In this document: positions 51,406 through 62,943 of the stretch, piece by piece | Position numbering within the stretch: the first letter of the stretch is position 1 | Layout of the letters: every line of letters starts with the position of its first letter | Assembly: GCF_003716875.1 (NCBI RefSeq) | Contig: NZ_CP033078.1 | Coordinates: 2,837,450-2,901,449, forward strand | From: Vibrio zhugei | GTDB taxonomy: Bacteria > Pseudomonadota > Gammaproteobacteria > Enterobacterales > Vibrionaceae | Direction of reading: 5' to 3' | Length of the DNA stretch: 64,000 nt | Position numbers and translations under genes: made by a program | Notes under the pieces: generated by a model | Seen by the model: only the letters and a program-made list of their open reading frames with translations | Told to the model about the DNA's origin: nothing | The model's database searches: none

Positions 51406-51795
51406 CTATTTTTTGTTGTTGATAAATAATACTGGCGCAAAAATATTAACACCCAGTGCCAGCAAATAGGTTATTTTCAGAGGAACAAGTTCCACCTGAA
51501 TATACATGTAAGCGACAGAAAACAGAGCAATGGTAATGAGAATTTTCAATACTTCACCTGTATAAAATGAAGCCGCGATGCGCTTGGCAGCACGAGCTCC
51601 ACTAAACAGAAAAGCACATAACGCAAATACAGCATTGGCGATGACACAAATGCCACCCCCTATCAGCGCTGAAACTCCCCATTCAGCATTCACCACAACA
51701 GCCATTCCTGTTGCCACAACCATAACTGCGCACAGCTGGATCAATAACAATTGCTTAGCAAGCTCTCGTCCCGGTCTAGCTAACGCAGCTACCAT
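51406..51795 (-). CDS. atpI: ATP synthase accessory protein AtpI
   Basis: A 129-residue protein with four membrane helices that assists c-ring assembly or Mg2+ uptake. Start MVAALARPGRELAKQLL (51795) fits homologues; a longer frame to 51828 is less likely. It is the first gene of the nine-gene operon, whose promoter should lie in the 189-bp gap before it. Confidence 0.9.
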   Translation of the reverse strand: MVAALARPGRELAKQLLLIQLCAVMVVATGMAVVVNAEWGVSALIGGGICVIANAVFALCAFLFSGARAAKRIAASFYTGEVLKILITIALFSVAYMYIQVELVPLKITYLLALGVNIFAPVLFINNKK

Positions 51796-51984
51796 GTATT
51801 CTACCTCGCGTAGTATGCTCCAACCCACAACAAATAAAGCTGGAGACTATGCTAAAAAATTGTATACACTTGCCATAAAGCTTGGCAATGCAAATACCAC
51901 AAAAAGTTACAGTTTTGCTTACAACTCGACAACTTTTCATTTAAAAAGTCATTTTTTACAATTGATACAGGTCAATTATGTCAT

Positions 51985-52866
51985 TTAGCCTTCTAGCTTG
52001 GCAATGACTTGTTGTAATTTGTGAGGTTCATCGAGGTTGATAGTCAGTTTCGATTTTCCATCTTTTCCACGGACGATGGAGACTTTAGCGTCCAACTTCG
52101 CACTCAAATTTTGTGATATCTGTTGAATTTCTACGTCTTCTACCACATTTTTATCGTCAGATACATTAGAAAGGCACTTTTTGACAAGTTGCTCAGTTTG
52201 ACGAACGGTCATCTGCTTTTTAGCAACACGTTGAGCAATATCCACTTGTTGCTCACCTTCCAGCATCAATAGAGCCCGAGCGTGCCCCATTTCAAGCTGC
52301 TTGGTTTCGACAAAATATTTCACCTGATCGTCTAATTGGTTAAGACGCAGCAAATTACTCACCGTGGTGCGGGATTTACCAATCACATCGGCCACTTGTT
52401 GATGCGTTAAACTGAATTCATTCTGCAGACGTTCCAGCGCTTGCGCCTCTTCAATCGCATTGAGATCTTCACGCTGAATATTCTCGATCAAGGCCATTGC
52501 AACCGCTGCGTTATCAGCCACTTGCTTGACTAAACAAGGAACTTTGCTCAATCCAGCTAAACGGGCGGCTCGCCAACGGCGTTCACCAGCAATAATTTCA
52601 TAACCGCCAGCCGCGACAGGACGCACCACGATCGGTTGAATGATCCCTTGTGATTGGATTGAAGCAGAGAGTTCTTCTAGCGCTTCCGAAGACATATCTT
52701 TACGCGGTTGATAGATACCAGGCTTTAAGTTATTTATCCCTAATTCAGCAAGCTCACCATCCACAGAGACATCTTGATGACTCGGGGTGTCGTACTGTTT
52801 TTCACGAGACATTGAACTGGTCGCCAATAAAGCATCCAATCCTTTTCCTAAACCACGTTTAGACAT
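51985..52866 (-). CDS. parB: Chromosome partitioning protein ParB (Spo0J type)
   Basis: A 293-residue centromere-binding CTPase. The ParB/Srx domain carries IQPIVVRPVAAGGYEIIAGERRWRAARLAG (GERRW is the CTP-binding box); the DNA-binding HTH is LTHQQVADVIGKSRTTVSNLLRL; the C-terminus dimerises. It binds the parS sites found at 18.9 and 28.4 kb and spreads from there. It is 26 bp after parA. Confidence 0.95.
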   Translation of the reverse strand: MSKRGLGKGLDALLATSSMSREKQYDTPSHQDVSVDGELAELGINNLKPGIYQPRKDMSSEALEELSASIQSQGIIQPIVVRPVAAGGYEIIAGERRWRAARLAGLSKVPCLVKQVADNAAVAMALIENIQREDLNAIEEAQALERLQNEFSLTHQQVADVIGKSRTTVSNLLRLNQLDDQVKYFVETKQLEMGHARALLMLEGEQQVDIAQRVAKKQMTVRQTEQLVKKCLSNVSDDKNVVEDVEIQQISQNLSAKLDAKVSIVRGKDGKSKLTINLDEPHKLQQVIAKLEG

Positions 52867-52892
52867 GTAAACCCATTCCTTAAATTAAAACG

Positions 52893-53666
52893 TTATGCGG
52901 GGACTTGCTCACGACGCAACATTTCGCCAGCTAATGCTAAATACGCTTTAGCACCAGCGGAATATTTATCGTAGTACATAGCTGGTTTACCATGACTCGG
53001 AGCTTCGGCTAAACGGACATTACGCGGAATTACCGTACGATAGACTTTCGCACCAAAGTGCTTCTTCAGTTGGTCTGACACCTCGTTCGATAATCGATTA
53101 CGAGGATCGTACATAGTGCGGAGTAACCCTTCAATTTGTAAATTTTCGTTGACGACAGCCGCCAGTTTACTGATGGTATCCATCAGTGCGGTCAATCCTT
53201 CAAGCGCAAAATACTCACACTGCATCGGTACAAGCACCGAATCAGCAGCGGCCATGGCGTTAATAGTAAGCAAATTCAAAGCTGGCGGACAATCAATAAA
53301 GATATAATCATAGCTATCGCGCACAGCGGAGATCGCATTCTTTAGACGTACCTCACGGGCAAACACTTCCATTAACTTAATCTCGGCCGCGGTGACATCA
53401 CCATTTGCAGCGATTAAGTCATAGTGTCCGGTTGTGTTATGAACCACGACATCGTCAAATGCGGCATCTTCAACCAACAACTCATACGCCGTCGCTTCAA
53501 CTTGGTATTTATCCACTCCGCTTGCCATTGTCGCATTGCCTTGTGGGTCCAAATCGATCACTAGAACCTTACGTTTCGTCGCCGCCATCGATGCGGCTAA
53601 ATTAATACATGTTGTTGTTTTACCAACGCCGCCTTTTTGGTTGGCAATTGCTACAATTTTTCCCAC
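52893..53666 (-). CDS. parA: Chromosome partitioning ATPase ParA (Soj type)
   Basis: A 257-residue deviant Walker-type ATPase: KGGVGKTTTCINLAAS (residues 11-26, with the signature lysine), VLVIDLDPQGNATMASG and YIFIDCPPALNLLTINAM. It positions the origin region by moving ParB-parS. It is the third gene of mnmG-rsmG-parA-parB, 14 bp after rsmG. Confidence 0.95.
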   Translation of the reverse strand: MGKIVAIANQKGGVGKTTTCINLAASMAATKRKVLVIDLDPQGNATMASGVDKYQVEATAYELLVEDAAFDDVVVHNTTGHYDLIAANGDVTAAEIKLMEVFAREVRLKNAISAVRDSYDYIFIDCPPALNLLTINAMAAADSVLVPMQCEYFALEGLTALMDTISKLAAVVNENLQIEGLLRTMYDPRNRLSNEVSDQLKKHFGAKVYRTVIPRNVRLAEAPSHGKPAMYYDKYSAGAKAYLALAGEMLRREQVPA

Positions 53667-53680
53667 AGTGTGCCTCGCTA

Positions 53681-54313
53681 TTATCCCTTGCGAGATAAGA
53701 TTACAAGATGACGCTCACCTTCCAACTCCGGAACATCCAAAGATTTGACACAGTTCACACAACACCATTCAGGGAGCTGATCAATTTCAGTTTGATCAAC
53801 TTGTCCTTTTAGCGCTAAAAATACACCGGTCTCGGCTTTTGGTAAAGTTTCACACCAATGAACCATATCACTCATCGAAGCAAATGCTCGGCTTAACACC
53901 GCATCAAACCCTTCACCGGCATCGTATTCTTCAACCCGGCTTTGAACCGGGGTGACGTTGTGGATGCCAAGCTCATGAACGACTTGTTTAATAAACCGAA
54001 TACGTTTACCTAAACTGTCCAGCAACACAAAATCTTTGTCTGGATTCATTATCGATAATGGAATCCCAGGTAATCCAGGACCGGTCCCCACATCAATGAA
54101 TCGATGTCCGTCGAGAGAAGCGCTGACTACGATACTATCGAGGATATGCTTGATAAGCATATCCATCGGGTTTCTTACGGAAGTCAAGTTATACGCTTTA
54201 TTCCACTTATTGAGAAGCGCCACGTATCCGACTAATTGCTCTCTTTGATGCTCAGACACGACTAAATCTGTCTGAGCAAGCAAGCTATCGAGTTTGGTTC
54301 GCAATGCGTTCAC
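53681..54313 (-). CDS. rsmG: 16S rRNA m7G527 methyltransferase RsmG (GidB)
   Basis: A 210-residue SAM-dependent methyltransferase. [21 protein letters not shown] and [17 protein letters not shown] (SAM site) are diagnostic. It modifies G527 in the decoding site; loss gives low-level streptomycin resistance. Its start overlaps the mnmG stop by one base. Confidence 0.95.
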   Translation of the reverse strand: MNALRTKLDSLLAQTDLVVSEHQREQLVGYVALLNKWNKAYNLTSVRNPMDMLIKHILDSIVVSASLDGHRFIDVGTGPGLPGIPLSIMNPDKDFVLLDSLGKRIRFIKQVVHELGIHNVTPVQSRVEEYDAGEGFDAVLSRAFASMSDMVHWCETLPKAETGVFLALKGQVDQTEIDQLPEWCCVNCVKSLDVPELEGERHLVILSRKG

Positions 54314-56208
54314 TACGCCACTTCCCCTTTCTTTAGCATACCGTGCTTTTTAAGGTGTACCAGCAAGATTGAAATCGCTGCAGGTGTTACACCTGAAATT
54401 CGTGATGCAATACCAATTGTTTCCGGTTTCGTGTCCGTCAACTTCATCACGACTTCATTCGATAACCCTTTCACTTGGCTGTAATCTAAGTCAAATGGCA
54501 ACTGAGTATGTTCATGACGCAATGATTTTTCGATCTCGTCTTTTTGGCGCTGAATATAGCCTTCATACTTCACTTGAATTTCGACCTGTTCAGCGGCTTG
54601 ATCGTCATCTAACTTCGGCGCAAAAGTCGCTAATGATGAGACTAAGTCGTAATTCATTTCAGGACGACGTAATAAATCCGCCCCATTGGCTTCACGAGTC
54701 AGTGGAGTTTTTAACATCGCATTTAATTCACCAATTTCATTCGATGTAGGATGAATCCATACTGAGCCTAAACGCTGACGCTCGCGTTCAATATTTTCTA
54801 CTTTTTCATTGAAACGCGCCCAGCGAGCATCATTCACAAGACCTAATTCCCGTGCTTTTTCTGTCAAACGCAGATCAGCGTTATCTTCACGTAATAATAA
54901 TCGATATTCCGCTCGAGACGTGAACATACGGTAAGGTTCTTGTGTGCCCATTGTAGAAAGGTCATCAATCAATACGCCCATGTAGGCTTGATCGCGACGT
55001 GGGCTCCAACCTTCTTTGTCTTGACTGAATAAACTTGCATTCAATCCGGCCATCAAACCTTGCGCAGCCGCTTCTTCATAACCGGTTGTGCCATTGATTT
55101 GTCCGGCGAAGAACAAACCTTTAATAAATTTGGTTTCGTACGTATTTTTCAAATCACGAGGATCAAAATAATCGTACTCAATAGCATAGCCTGGACGCAT
55201 GATATGGGCATTTTCAAACCCTTTCATTGAGCGCACAATTTGCAGCTGTACATCAAAAGGTAAGCTGGTGGAGATACCATTAGGATACAGTTCGCGGCTG
55301 TTTAACCCTTCGGGTTCGATGAAGATTTGATGACTATTTTTATCTGCAAAGCGCATCACTTTGTCTTCAATCGATGGACAGTAACGAGGTCCAATACCTT
55401 CAATCACACCAGAATACATCGGACTACGATGTAAATTTTCGCGGATTACATCATGCGTGCGATCATTGGTATGGGTGATATAACACGGAATTTGGTTAGG
55501 GTGTTGTGTGCGATTGCCCATAAATGAAAATACAGGCGTTGGATTATCACCATGTTGCTGAGCGAGCTGTGAAAAATCAACGCTGTTCGCATCAATGCGT
55601 GGTGGTGTTCCTGTTTTTAAACGATCGACTCGAAATGGCAAATCACGCAAACGATCCGCTAGCGCGATCGACGGTGGATCGCCAGCACGACCCCCTGAGA
55701 AGTTTTCTAAACCAATGTGGATCTTACCGCCCAAAAAGGTCCCCACAGTCAACACAACCGATTTGGCTTTGAATTTAAGCCCCATCTGCGTCACTACACC
55801 CGTTACTTGATCATTTTCAACAATAAGATCATCGGCAGATTGTTGGAACAAGGTTAGGTTAGGGGTATTTTCCAAAGCATTGCGAACATACGTTTTGTAT
55901 AACGCACGGTCTGCTTGAGCGCGAGTTGCTCGAACCGCAGGTCCTTTTGACGCGTTAAGTGTTCGAAATTGAATACCTGCGTGGTCAATAGCTTCAGCCA
56001 TCAAGCCACCCATGGCGTCGACTTCTTTGACAAGATGTCCTTTGCCAATCCCACCGATGGCTGGATTGCAAGACATTTGTCCTAGAGTATCAATGTTGTG
56101 AGTAATCAATAGGGTGTTTTGGCCAGTGCGAGCGGCGGCTAAAGCGGCTTCCGTTCCTGCATGACCGCCACCAACCACAATGACGTCAAATGTTTCGTGA
56201 TAAAGCAT
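54313..56208 (-). CDS. mnmG: tRNA U34 carboxymethylaminomethyl-modifying enzyme MnmG (GidA)
   Basis: A 631-residue FAD enzyme. [17 protein letters not shown] (FAD site near residue 13), [34 protein letters not shown] and the [13 protein letters not shown] block are conserved. With MnmE it modifies the wobble uridine of several tRNAs. It flanks oriC, as in E. coli, and is transcribed away from it. Confidence 0.96.
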   Translation of the reverse strand: MLYHETFDVIVVGGGHAGTEAALAAARTGQNTLLITHNIDTLGQMSCNPAIGGIGKGHLVKEVDAMGGLMAEAIDHAGIQFRTLNASKGPAVRATRAQADRALYKTYVRNALENTPNLTLFQQSADDLIVENDQVTGVVTQMGLKFKAKSVVLTVGTFLGGKIHIGLENFSGGRAGDPPSIALADRLRDLPFRVDRLKTGTPPRIDANSVDFSQLAQQHGDNPTPVFSFMGNRTQHPNQIPCYITHTNDRTHDVIRENLHRSPMYSGVIEGIGPRYCPSIEDKVMRFADKNSHQIFIEPEGLNSRELYPNGISTSLPFDVQLQIVRSMKGFENAHIMRPGYAIEYDYFDPRDLKNTYETKFIKGLFFAGQINGTTGYEEAAAQGLMAGLNASLFSQDKEGWSPRRDQAYMGVLIDDLSTMGTQEPYRMFTSRAEYRLLLREDNADLRLTEKARELGLVNDARWARFNEKVENIERERQRLGSVWIHPTSNEIGELNAMLKTPLTREANGADLLRRPEMNYDLVSSLATFAPKLDDDQAAEQVEIQVKYEGYIQRQKDEIEKSLRHEHTQLPFDLDYSQVKGLSNEVVMKLTDTKPETIGIASRISGVTPAAISILLVHLKKHGMLKKGEVA

Positions 56209-56259
56209 GAACGACCTCAGGTAATCTGTTAAGGCTAAGGAAAATTAAAGGATGCGTAT

Positions 56260-56600
56260 TCTACCTTCTTTCGGTCGTCTATTAAATCGGTTTTATTGAT
56301 TTTTAATGATCCCTTTAAAGACTTAATATATATAAGATCTTTATATAGATCTCTTATTAGATCTATTATTAGGATCAACGATCTCTGTGGATAAGTGATA
56401 AATGATCAATGGGATCATGGATCTTACGTTGATCAGAACTTGTGATCATCAACTGATCAACATAAGGAGAAGCTGGGATCAAAAAGCCTACTTATACACA
56501 GGGGGATCCAAGACTATAACTTGTACATTGGATAACTAATGGTTGATCACCGGATAACAGTATACTTATCCACAGATTGTTTGTTCAAAAAAGCAGCAAA
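56260..56600. other. oriC: Chromosomal replication origin oriC
   Basis: This 485-bp gap between mnmG and mioC (56209-56693) has every mark of a gammaproteobacterial origin. Fifteen GATC (Dam) sites lie within about 240 bp. DnaA boxes are TTATCCACA at 56566-56574 (plus strand) and 56386-56394 (minus strand), and TTATACACA at 56492-56500. The left half (about 56280-56370) is AT-rich with GATC-containing repeats, like the unwinding 13-mers. The neighbours mnmG and mioC flank oriC in E. coli and V. cholerae as well. The exact borders are approximate. Confidence 0.93.
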
Positions 56601-56648
56601 CAGATTACTCGCTTCGTGCTAAAACGCCGGTTTTCTAAAAAGCATCGT

Positions 56649-56674
56649 AAAAAAAGCGACCATGCGGTCGCTTC
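56649..56674 (-). terminator. Terminator between mioC and oriC
   Basis: AAGCGACC / GGTCGCTT hairpin around ATGC; on the minus strand TTTTTTAC follows. It would stop mioC transcription from entering the origin. Confidence 0.85.
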
Positions 56675-56693
56675 TCTGTGAGCACAAAGCCGA

Positions 56694-57134
56694 TTATTGA
56701 GAGAATTTATCTGCGACTGTGGCGAACCATTCCTCGGCGGCATCTTCTGGAACAGGATAGGTTTGCACGTCAATCGTGACGCATTCTGTTAATGGTGTGG
56801 CGCCAATATCCTCAAGTAAGGCAAAGGCATGTTTACCGGCTCCACAAAAGGTATCGTAGCTCGAATCGCCGATCGCCACGACGGCATAGTGTAAGTCTTG
56901 TGTTCTTGGTGGCGTGTCTTGCAGATATGAAATGAAGGGCTGGATATTGTCTGGATAATCTCCCGCGCCGTGAGTCGATGTGACGATCAACCAAATCCCT
57001 TGCGCTGGAATATCATTCGGATCCGGTTGGTTATGGATGGTGGTTTCGAGGCCTTGGGCTTCGAGCAAATCATTAAGATGATCACCGACATATTCAGCAC
57101 TGCCTAGTGTGCTACCCGTAATAATATGGATCAT
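56694..57134 (-). CDS. mioC: Flavodoxin-like protein MioC
   Basis: A 146-residue FMN protein: [19 protein letters not shown] (FMN phosphate site), [17 protein letters not shown] and [29 protein letters not shown]. coli MioC takes part in biotin synthase activity. It points toward oriC. Confidence 0.94.
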   Translation of the reverse strand: MIHIITGSTLGSAEYVGDHLNDLLEAQGLETTIHNQPDPNDIPAQGIWLIVTSTHGAGDYPDNIQPFISYLQDTPPRTQDLHYAVVAIGDSSYDTFCGAGKHAFALLEDIGATPLTECVTIDVQTYPVPEDAAEEWFATVADKFSQ

Positions 57135-57270
57135 GATGGCTGTCCCATTACTTAGATTATAATTCGCCGTCTATCCTAGACGATTTATTGTTGTTTTGGC
57201 TATGGTTACCTTTTCGTGATGACCAAAGAGAGGAAGGATAGGAAGGTAAAGAGAGCGGTTGGGTCGTTAT

Positions 57271-57306
57271 AAAAAACCCTAATCCTCGCTCAGCAAGCAT
57301 TAGGGT
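57271..57306 (-). terminator. Terminator after mnmE
   Basis: ACCCTAAT / ATTAGGGT hairpin (57276-57283 with 57299-57306); on the minus strand TTTTTTATAA follows. Confidence 0.85.
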
Positions 57307-57349
57307 CGGTGTCTGCGACTTCATGACTCAATGGGGTCAGAAGATGCGA

Positions 57350-58711
57350 TTATTTTCCGATACAGAAAGACGAGAAAATCTTACCGAGCAAATCATCTGA
57401 GTTGAATTCGCCGGTAATCTCGTTTAAATGCTGCTGAGTGATGCGCAGCTCTTCGGCAAGGATTTCTCCTGCCATATAACCTTCAAGCTGTTCACGTCCT
57501 GTGAGAAGGTGTTCTGAGGCTCTCTCAAGGGCATCTAAGTGACGGCGACGGGCCATAAAACCCCCTTCTTGATAACTCGAGAATCCCATGCAGTCTTTGA
57601 GATGAGCGCGCAGCGTTTCTACGCCTTGGCCGGTTTTGGCGGATAAGCGAATGAGCATTGAATCATCTTTCTCGGTTAACCCGAGTTCCTCATGAGTTTG
57701 GTCGACTTTGTTGCGTATGACCGTCATGCCAATATGCGCCGGTAAACGATCGACAAAGTCTGGCCAAATGTCTTTCGGGTCGGTTGCATCGGTGGTGGTG
57801 CCATCGACCATGAACAATACGCGGTCAGCTTGATTAATTTCATCCCACGCTCGCTCAATCCCAATTTTTTCTACCTCATCGGTGGAATCGCGTAACCCTG
57901 CGGTATCAATGATATGGAGCGGCATGCCATCAATGTGAATATGCTCTCTTAGTACATCACGAGTGGTGCCCGCAATGTCGGTTACAATCGCACTGTCTTT
58001 GCCTGAGAGAGCGTTTAGGAGGCTTGATTTGCCAGCATTGGGGCGACCGGCGATCACCACTTTCATGCCTTCGCGCATGATCGCGCCCTGATTGGCTTCT
58101 TGGCGTACGGCCTCTAAGTTAGCAATGATCGTGTTGAGATCGGTCAGCACTTTGCCGTCCGCTAAGAAATCAATTTCTTCTTCTGGAAAATCAATCGCGG
58201 CTTCGACGTAAATACGCAAGTGAATGAGTGATTCCACCAGCGTATTGATGCGTTTTGAAAATTGGCCTTGGAGGGATTGTAAAGCCGATTTAGCGGCTTC
58301 CTCTGAGCTGGCATCAATGAGGTCCGCAATGGCTTCTGCTTGCGTTAAATCCATTTTATCGTTCATAAAGGCGCGTTCTGAGAATTCACCAGGACGTGCC
58401 GCTCGAATGCCTGGAATCTGCAAAATACGTTTGATTAACATATCAATGACCACAGGGCCGCCATGACCTTGTAATTCTAAAACGTCTTCACCTGTGAATG
58501 AATGAGGGTTAGGGAAGAAGAGGGCGATACCTTGGTCGAGCTCGTTACCATCACTATCTTTAAACGGTAAATACTCAGCATAGCGCGGGCGCAGCGTTTT
58601 CCCTGTTACCGCGGTGGCGACTTGGGTAGCCAGTGGCCCTGAAACGCGAATAATACCTACACCACCGCGCCCTGGGGCGGTAGCTTGAGCGACAATGGTA
58701 TCTGTAGTCAT
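57350..58711 (-). CDS. mnmE: tRNA modification GTPase MnmE (TrmE)
   Basis: A 453-residue protein: N-terminal folate-binding domain ([25 protein letters not shown]), helical domain, and an inserted G domain with [30 protein letters not shown] and NKVD. The C-terminus ends FCIGK, the conserved CxGK tail. It works with MnmG on tRNA wobble uridine. Confidence 0.96.
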   Translation of the reverse strand: MTTDTIVAQATAPGRGGVGIIRVSGPLATQVATAVTGKTLRPRYAEYLPFKDSDGNELDQGIALFFPNPHSFTGEDVLELQGHGGPVVIDMLIKRILQIPGIRAARPGEFSERAFMNDKMDLTQAEAIADLIDASSEEAAKSALQSLQGQFSKRINTLVESLIHLRIYVEAAIDFPEEEIDFLADGKVLTDLNTIIANLEAVRQEANQGAIMREGMKVVIAGRPNAGKSSLLNALSGKDSAIVTDIAGTTRDVLREHIHIDGMPLHIIDTAGLRDSTDEVEKIGIERAWDEINQADRVLFMVDGTTTDATDPKDIWPDFVDRLPAHIGMTVIRNKVDQTHEELGLTEKDDSMLIRLSAKTGQGVETLRAHLKDCMGFSSYQEGGFMARRRHLDALERASEHLLTGREQLEGYMAGEILAEELRITQQHLNEITGEFNSDDLLGKIFSSFCIGK

Positions 58712-58759
58712 AATGTTACCTAAACCGAATTAATGAGTGTCACATTGTAATCAGCCAAA

Positions 58760-58788
58760 CAAAAAAAGGCGACCTTTCGGTCGCCTCA
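58760..58788 (-). terminator. Terminator after yidC
   Basis: AGGCGACC-TTTC-GGTCGCCT hairpin, then a run of seven T on the minus strand. It lies between yidC and mnmE. Confidence 0.92.
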
Positions 58789-58809
58789 ATCGATATGACT
58801 GTTGTGCGC

Positions 58810-60462
58810 TTACTTAGTCTTTGCCTTTTTAGGGACTTTCGTATGCAAGCCTTTTTTCTCGAGACCTTTGTAAATCATCGTTTGTTGAATCAAGGTTACG
58901 ATGTTTGACATCAAGTAGTACAGCACCAATCCTGCAGGGAAGAACAGGAAGAATGCAGAGAAAACAACCGGCATAAAGGTCATGATTTTTTGTTGCATTG
59001 GGTCCGTCACTGTTGACGGACTCATCTTCTGAATCATGAACATACTGATACCCATTAGTACCGGTAAAATGTAGTACGGGTCTTGTGCTGACAAGTCATG
59101 AATCCAACCGAAGAATGGCGAATGACGCAATTCAACAGACTCCATCAATGCCCAATACAGGGATATGAAGATCGGCATTTGTAGGAAGATAGGCAAACAA
59201 CCACCGAGTGGATTCACTTTCTCTTTCTTATACAAGGCCATCATTTCTTGGCTCATACGCTGACGGTCATCACCGATGCGTTCACGCATTTCCTGCATTT
59301 TGGGTTGCAGCATGCGCATTTTAGCCATGGATGTGTATTGCGCTTTGGTCAGTGGGTACATTGCACCACGTACAATCAGCGTTAAACCAATGATGGCAAG
59401 ACCCCAGTTACCCACAAAAGATTGGATAAAAGAGAGCAGCATATGCAGTGGTTTCGCAAGGAACCATAACCAGCCGTAATCGACAACAAGGTCGAGGTGA
59501 TCCGCGGTTGCTGCCATTGCATCTTGCAGTTTAGGACCGACCCACAATGTCGCTTTGAACTGACCGCTTTGGTCGTTGGCAATGGTTTTATCTTGGGTAC
59601 GAATACCAATATCACCGTATTGATTTTTCACACGGCTATATAAAATAGGATCATGCTCGTTACGAGGAATCCATGCTACAGCGAAGTAGTGCTGAATCAT
59701 TGCTGCCCAACCTTTATCATCTTTCAATGTGATGTTTAGGTTGTGGTCTTGCATGTCATCAAAGCTATATTTCTTGTAGCGTGTTTCTTCTGTAGAGTAG
59801 GCACCACCGTGGTAAGTTGGCATAGCAAGGCTGCCACCAGAGTCTTTCAGATTCTGACGTAGGTGCATGTCCATACGGACGTCTGCTGGCTTACCAGATT
59901 GGTTTTTAACATTGTAAACCATATCCAGTGCATAACTGCCACGTTTCAGAATGAACGTTTTCGTGTAAGTAATGCCATTCGCTTTGTAGATCAGAGGAAC
60001 TTCAATTTGTTTCTGATCTTTGCCCATCGTGTACTGGGTTTGCTTGGCAGCATACACAGTACGCGTATCGTTATGGTCGGTACCTTGTGGTCCACGCAAG
60101 CTACTTTGTGCAATAAATTGCTCTGAAGGTGATTTATGTAGCAAGACGAACGGATTATCTGAATTCAGTTTGTCAGAATATTTGTTCAGTTTTGCTTCAA
60201 CAATATCACCACCAGCCGTATTAATGGACAGAGTTAGCACATCCGTTTTTACGGTAATCAGTTTTGCCTTGGCGTTATTCACAGCTTGCTTGCTTACTGT
60301 CTTCGAAGAAGAGTTTGCTTGATCGGCTGCAGCTTCGGTATTACTCGTTTGAGTCTGTTCAACTGCTGGTTTGGTCGGAGTCTTATCCGCATTCCACTCG
60401 TTGTAGAGCAGGAAAGACACTAACGCTAAAGCAATTAACAGAATATTACGTTGAGAATCCAT
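58810..60462 (-). CDS. yidC: Membrane protein insertase YidC
   Basis: A 550-residue inner-membrane insertase. An N-terminal helix ([18 protein letters not shown]), a large periplasmic P1 domain (about 60-335) and five core helices follow; the conserved Arg is in [47 protein letters not shown] is the family core. It inserts and folds membrane proteins, including AtpE. Confidence 0.96.
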   Translation of the reverse strand: MDSQRNILLIALALVSFLLYNEWNADKTPTKPAVEQTQTSNTEAAADQANSSSKTVSKQAVNNAKAKLITVKTDVLTLSINTAGGDIVEAKLNKYSDKLNSDNPFVLLHKSPSEQFIAQSSLRGPQGTDHNDTRTVYAAKQTQYTMGKDQKQIEVPLIYKANGITYTKTFILKRGSYALDMVYNVKNQSGKPADVRMDMHLRQNLKDSGGSLAMPTYHGGAYSTEETRYKKYSFDDMQDHNLNITLKDDKGWAAMIQHYFAVAWIPRNEHDPILYSRVKNQYGDIGIRTQDKTIANDQSGQFKATLWVGPKLQDAMAATADHLDLVVDYGWLWFLAKPLHMLLSFIQSFVGNWGLAIIGLTLIVRGAMYPLTKAQYTSMAKMRMLQPKMQEMRERIGDDRQRMSQEMMALYKKEKVNPLGGCLPIFLQMPIFISLYWALMESVELRHSPFFGWIHDLSAQDPYYILPVLMGISMFMIQKMSPSTVTDPMQQKIMTFMPVVFSAFFLFFPAGLVLYYLMSNIVTLIQQTMIYKGLEKKGLHTKVPKKAKTK

Positions 60463-60464
60463 CG

Positions 60465-60722
60465 TTATTTATCTCTGTCTTGTTTTTGGACTGGTGGAAC
60501 GGGGTCAAAACCCCCTTCGCTCAAAGGATGGCATTTTAATAGACGTTTACCTGATAACCAACACCCTTTTACAAAACCGTGAGCTTTCAATGCTTCTATG
60601 GCATACGAAGAGCAAGTAGGTGTGAACCGACATCTTGGGCCGATGAGCGGACTAATTATCCACTGGTATAGTTTGACTATACCAATGGCTAACCACGTGA
60701 AGGGCGAGACAGGCGTTTCCAT
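60465..60722 (-). CDS. yidD: Membrane protein insertion efficiency factor YidD
   Basis: An 85-residue protein with the family core [31 protein letters not shown], including the conserved cysteines, and [13 protein letters not shown]. It overlaps rnpA by 34 bp and lies 2 bp before yidC. Confidence 0.95.
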   Translation of the reverse strand: METPVSPFTWLAIGIVKLYQWIISPLIGPRCRFTPTCSSYAIEALKAHGFVKGCWLSGKRLLKCHPLSEGGFDPVPPVQKQDRDK

Positions 60723-61045
60723 AACTTATCGAATAACTTAAATAATTCCTCATTGGACAAATCTTGCGCACTTTTTTTGGCAATAACAACAAAATCTTTT
60801 TTGGAAAGTTCGTGCTGCTGAAGTCGAAAGCTTTCTCGTGCAATGCGTTTAAAACGATTACGACCAACGGCTGTTTTGATTTGCTTCTTTGGAACGGCTA
60901 AACCTAAACGAGGGTGAGAAAGAGTGTTTGCGCGGGCAATTATGGTGAAATGAGGAGAGCCAGCTCGATGAGCTTGCTGGAAAACTTTTTGATAATTCTC
61001 GGGAGTTAACAAACGTAACTCCCGATTAAACGCGTTCGTTTTCAA
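60689..61045 (-). CDS. rnpA: Ribonuclease P protein component
   Basis: A 118-residue basic protein of RNase [29 protein letters not shown] includes the RNR motif that binds pre-tRNA. It is 13 bp after rpmH. Confidence 0.96.
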   Translation of the reverse strand: MKTNAFNRELRLLTPENYQKVFQQAHRAGSPHFTIIARANTLSHPRLGLAVPKKQIKTAVGRNRFKRIARESFRLQQHELSKKDFVVIAKKSAQDLSNEELFKLFDKLWKRLSRPSRG

Positions 61046-61058
61046 AATAAACTAATGA

Positions 61059-61193
61059 TTATTTTGAAAGGCGCTTACGGCCTTTTGCACGACGTGCGTT
61101 AATTACTTTACGACCGTTCGCAGTAGCCATGCGTGCACGGAAGCCGTGAGAGCGCTTGCGCTTTAGAACTGAAGGTTGAAAAGTGCGTTTCAT
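61059..61193 (-). CDS. rpmH: 50S ribosomal protein L34
   Basis: A 44-residue, very basic protein: [18 protein letters not shown] at the start and [11 protein letters not shown] at the end, practically invariant in gammaproteobacteria. Start ATG at 61191-61193 and TAA at 61059-61061 on the minus strand. First gene of rpmH-rnpA-yidD-yidC. Confidence 0.97.
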   Translation of the reverse strand: MKRTFQPSVLKRKRSHGFRARMATANGRKVINARRAKGRKRLSK

Positions 61194-61443
61194 TGTTTAG
61201 TACCTTACTGATCAGTAGTTTTTAGGTTCATTAAACCCGGCGTGGGCAATTGTCTTATCTCATTGTTGTAATGAAAGGACATTCCGACGCCTCTCAACAA
61301 AGAGGCGGAATTGTAATCAGAGACACGTAGTGTGTCAATGATTCGAATCGTCGGTATTACATATTTACGAACTCGTCAACATGTAATAAGTACCCAATAC
61401 GGTCGGACGATTATACGGATAATCATTAAAACAGCAAGGATCC

Positions 61444-62181
61444 TTAGTCGATCCCGACTTGATTTAAGAATTTTTTCAATCTTGGATCCTGTGGATGATC
61501 GAAAATATCCTGTGGAGAACCTTGTTCGATAATCGATCCTTCTGCCATGAAGATCACGCGATCGGCCACATCACGGGCAAATTGCATCTCATGGGTGACC
61601 ACCAACATGGTTTGATGTTCTTTCGCGAGTCTTTTCATTAATGCTAACACTTCGCCAACCCATTCTGGATCCAACGCCGAAGTTGGTTCATCAAATAACA
61701 GTAATTCCGGTTTCAAAACCATGGCTCGGCCAATGCCGACACGTTGTTGCTGACCCCCTGACAGGGAGGCTGGATAGTTATCCCCTTTATCGCCTAGCCC
61801 GATATCATTTAGGATGGTTTGTGCGTGTTCGTAAGCCTTACGCTTATCCCAACCTTGTACCGTAATAAGGCCTTCGGCGATATTTTGGCGGGTCGTCATA
61901 TGGGAGAATAAGGCATAGTTTTGAAACACAAATCCCGTCTGACGGCGTATTGCGGTGATGTCTTTCGCGGTATGCTTTTCCGCATTAATGGTGACATCAC
62001 CGATTTGAATCGTCCCTAAATCCGGCTGCTCTAAAAAGTTCACGCAGCGCAGCAAGGTTGACTTACCGGTACCACTTGAACCGATCACGACGATGATCTC
62101 TCCAGATTGAATCTCAAGATCAATGCCTTTAAGAATGCCACTGTTACCAAATTTCTTATGGATATTGTTGAGTTTGATCAT
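61444..62181 (-). CDS. Polar amino acid ABC transporter ATP-binding protein
   Basis: A 245-residue ATPase of the GlnQ/HisP group: [18 protein letters not shown] (Walker A), [18 protein letters not shown] (signature) and [20 protein letters not shown] (Walker B). Its start overlaps the permease stop (ATGA). In V. cholerae a matching three-gene transporter lies between rpmH and dnaA. The amino acid is not known; the permease looks closest to cystine-type systems. Confidence 0.9.
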   Translation of the reverse strand: MIKLNNIHKKFGNSGILKGIDLEIQSGEIIVVIGSSGTGKSTLLRCVNFLEQPDLGTIQIGDVTINAEKHTAKDITAIRRQTGFVFQNYALFSHMTTRQNIAEGLITVQGWDKRKAYEHAQTILNDIGLGDKGDNYPASLSGGQQQRVGIGRAMVLKPELLLFDEPTSALDPEWVGEVLALMKRLAKEHQTMLVVTHEMQFARDVADRVIFMAEGSIIEQGSPQDIFDHPQDPRLKKFLNQVGID

Positions 62182-62849
62182 CGTTCATACGCCTTGTTCA
62201 ATTTATGTTCGGCCCAGTATTGTACGCGAGTCAAGATAACCACCATTGCCCAATAGATTAATGCGACCGCGAGATAAGACTCGAAAAACTTGAAGCTCGA
62301 TGAAGCTTCCATTTGCGCTTTCGCCATGATTTCAGTCACCCCTAAAGTAAAGGCGAGTGAGCTCGACTTAATCATATCGATAAAGTGATTCATCAAGGAA
62401 GGTAACGCCACGCGGGAAGCCTGCGGCAGAATAATGCGACGCATTAACTGTGATTTGGTCATTCCAATCGATAAGCTCGCTTCCATTTGACTGCGATCGA
62501 TGCCGACAATCGCGGCGCGAATACTTTCAGACATGTAGGAGGCAAAGTGCAACGTTAAGCTAATAATGGCTGCCGTAAAGGCATCCAGTCCCACTAACGG
62601 TGGAATGATTTGCGGTAAGCCGTAATAGAGCAAAAACATTTGCACCAAGAGCGGCGTGCCACGGAAAAAGCTGAGATATAATTGAGCGAGCTGATTGAGT
62701 ACGGGGATCTTAAACACGCGAATGAGCGCCACGGTAATCGCCAATATTAAGGCGAAGACGAGTCCCCACAGAGCCATGGATATTGTCGTGCCTAAATACT
62801 TAAACAGTATCGGCATTAAATCGATCATGTAGTGAAAGTCAAAACCCAT
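62178..62849 (-). CDS. Polar amino acid ABC transporter permease
   Basis: A 223-residue permease of the HisMQ family. [23 protein letters not shown] and [32 protein letters not shown] (EAA loop) are conserved, and resemble E. coli TcyL (YecS). It forms a homodimeric channel. It overlaps the ATPase gene by 4 bp. Confidence 0.9.
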   Translation of the reverse strand: MGFDFHYMIDLMPILFKYLGTTISMALWGLVFALILAITVALIRVFKIPVLNQLAQLYLSFFRGTPLLVQMFLLYYGLPQIIPPLVGLDAFTAAIISLTLHFASYMSESIRAAIVGIDRSQMEASLSIGMTKSQLMRRIILPQASRVALPSLMNHFIDMIKSSSLAFTLGVTEIMAKAQMEASSSFKFFESYLAVALIYWAMVVILTRVQYWAEHKLNKAYER

Positions 62850-62943
62850 AGATCGTTCCTATTTGAAAATAAATAAAGGTGGAAAGCCTGCTTCCCACCT
62901 TTATAAGTTGTGCCTAAATCAAAGCATTGCAATGATATAACGC

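Noticed and set aside
60685..60705. AACCACGTGAAGGG in the rnpA/yidD overlap as a parS-like site
   Set aside because: Only the inner CCACGTGAA matches; both outer arms differ, so ParB binding is unlikely.
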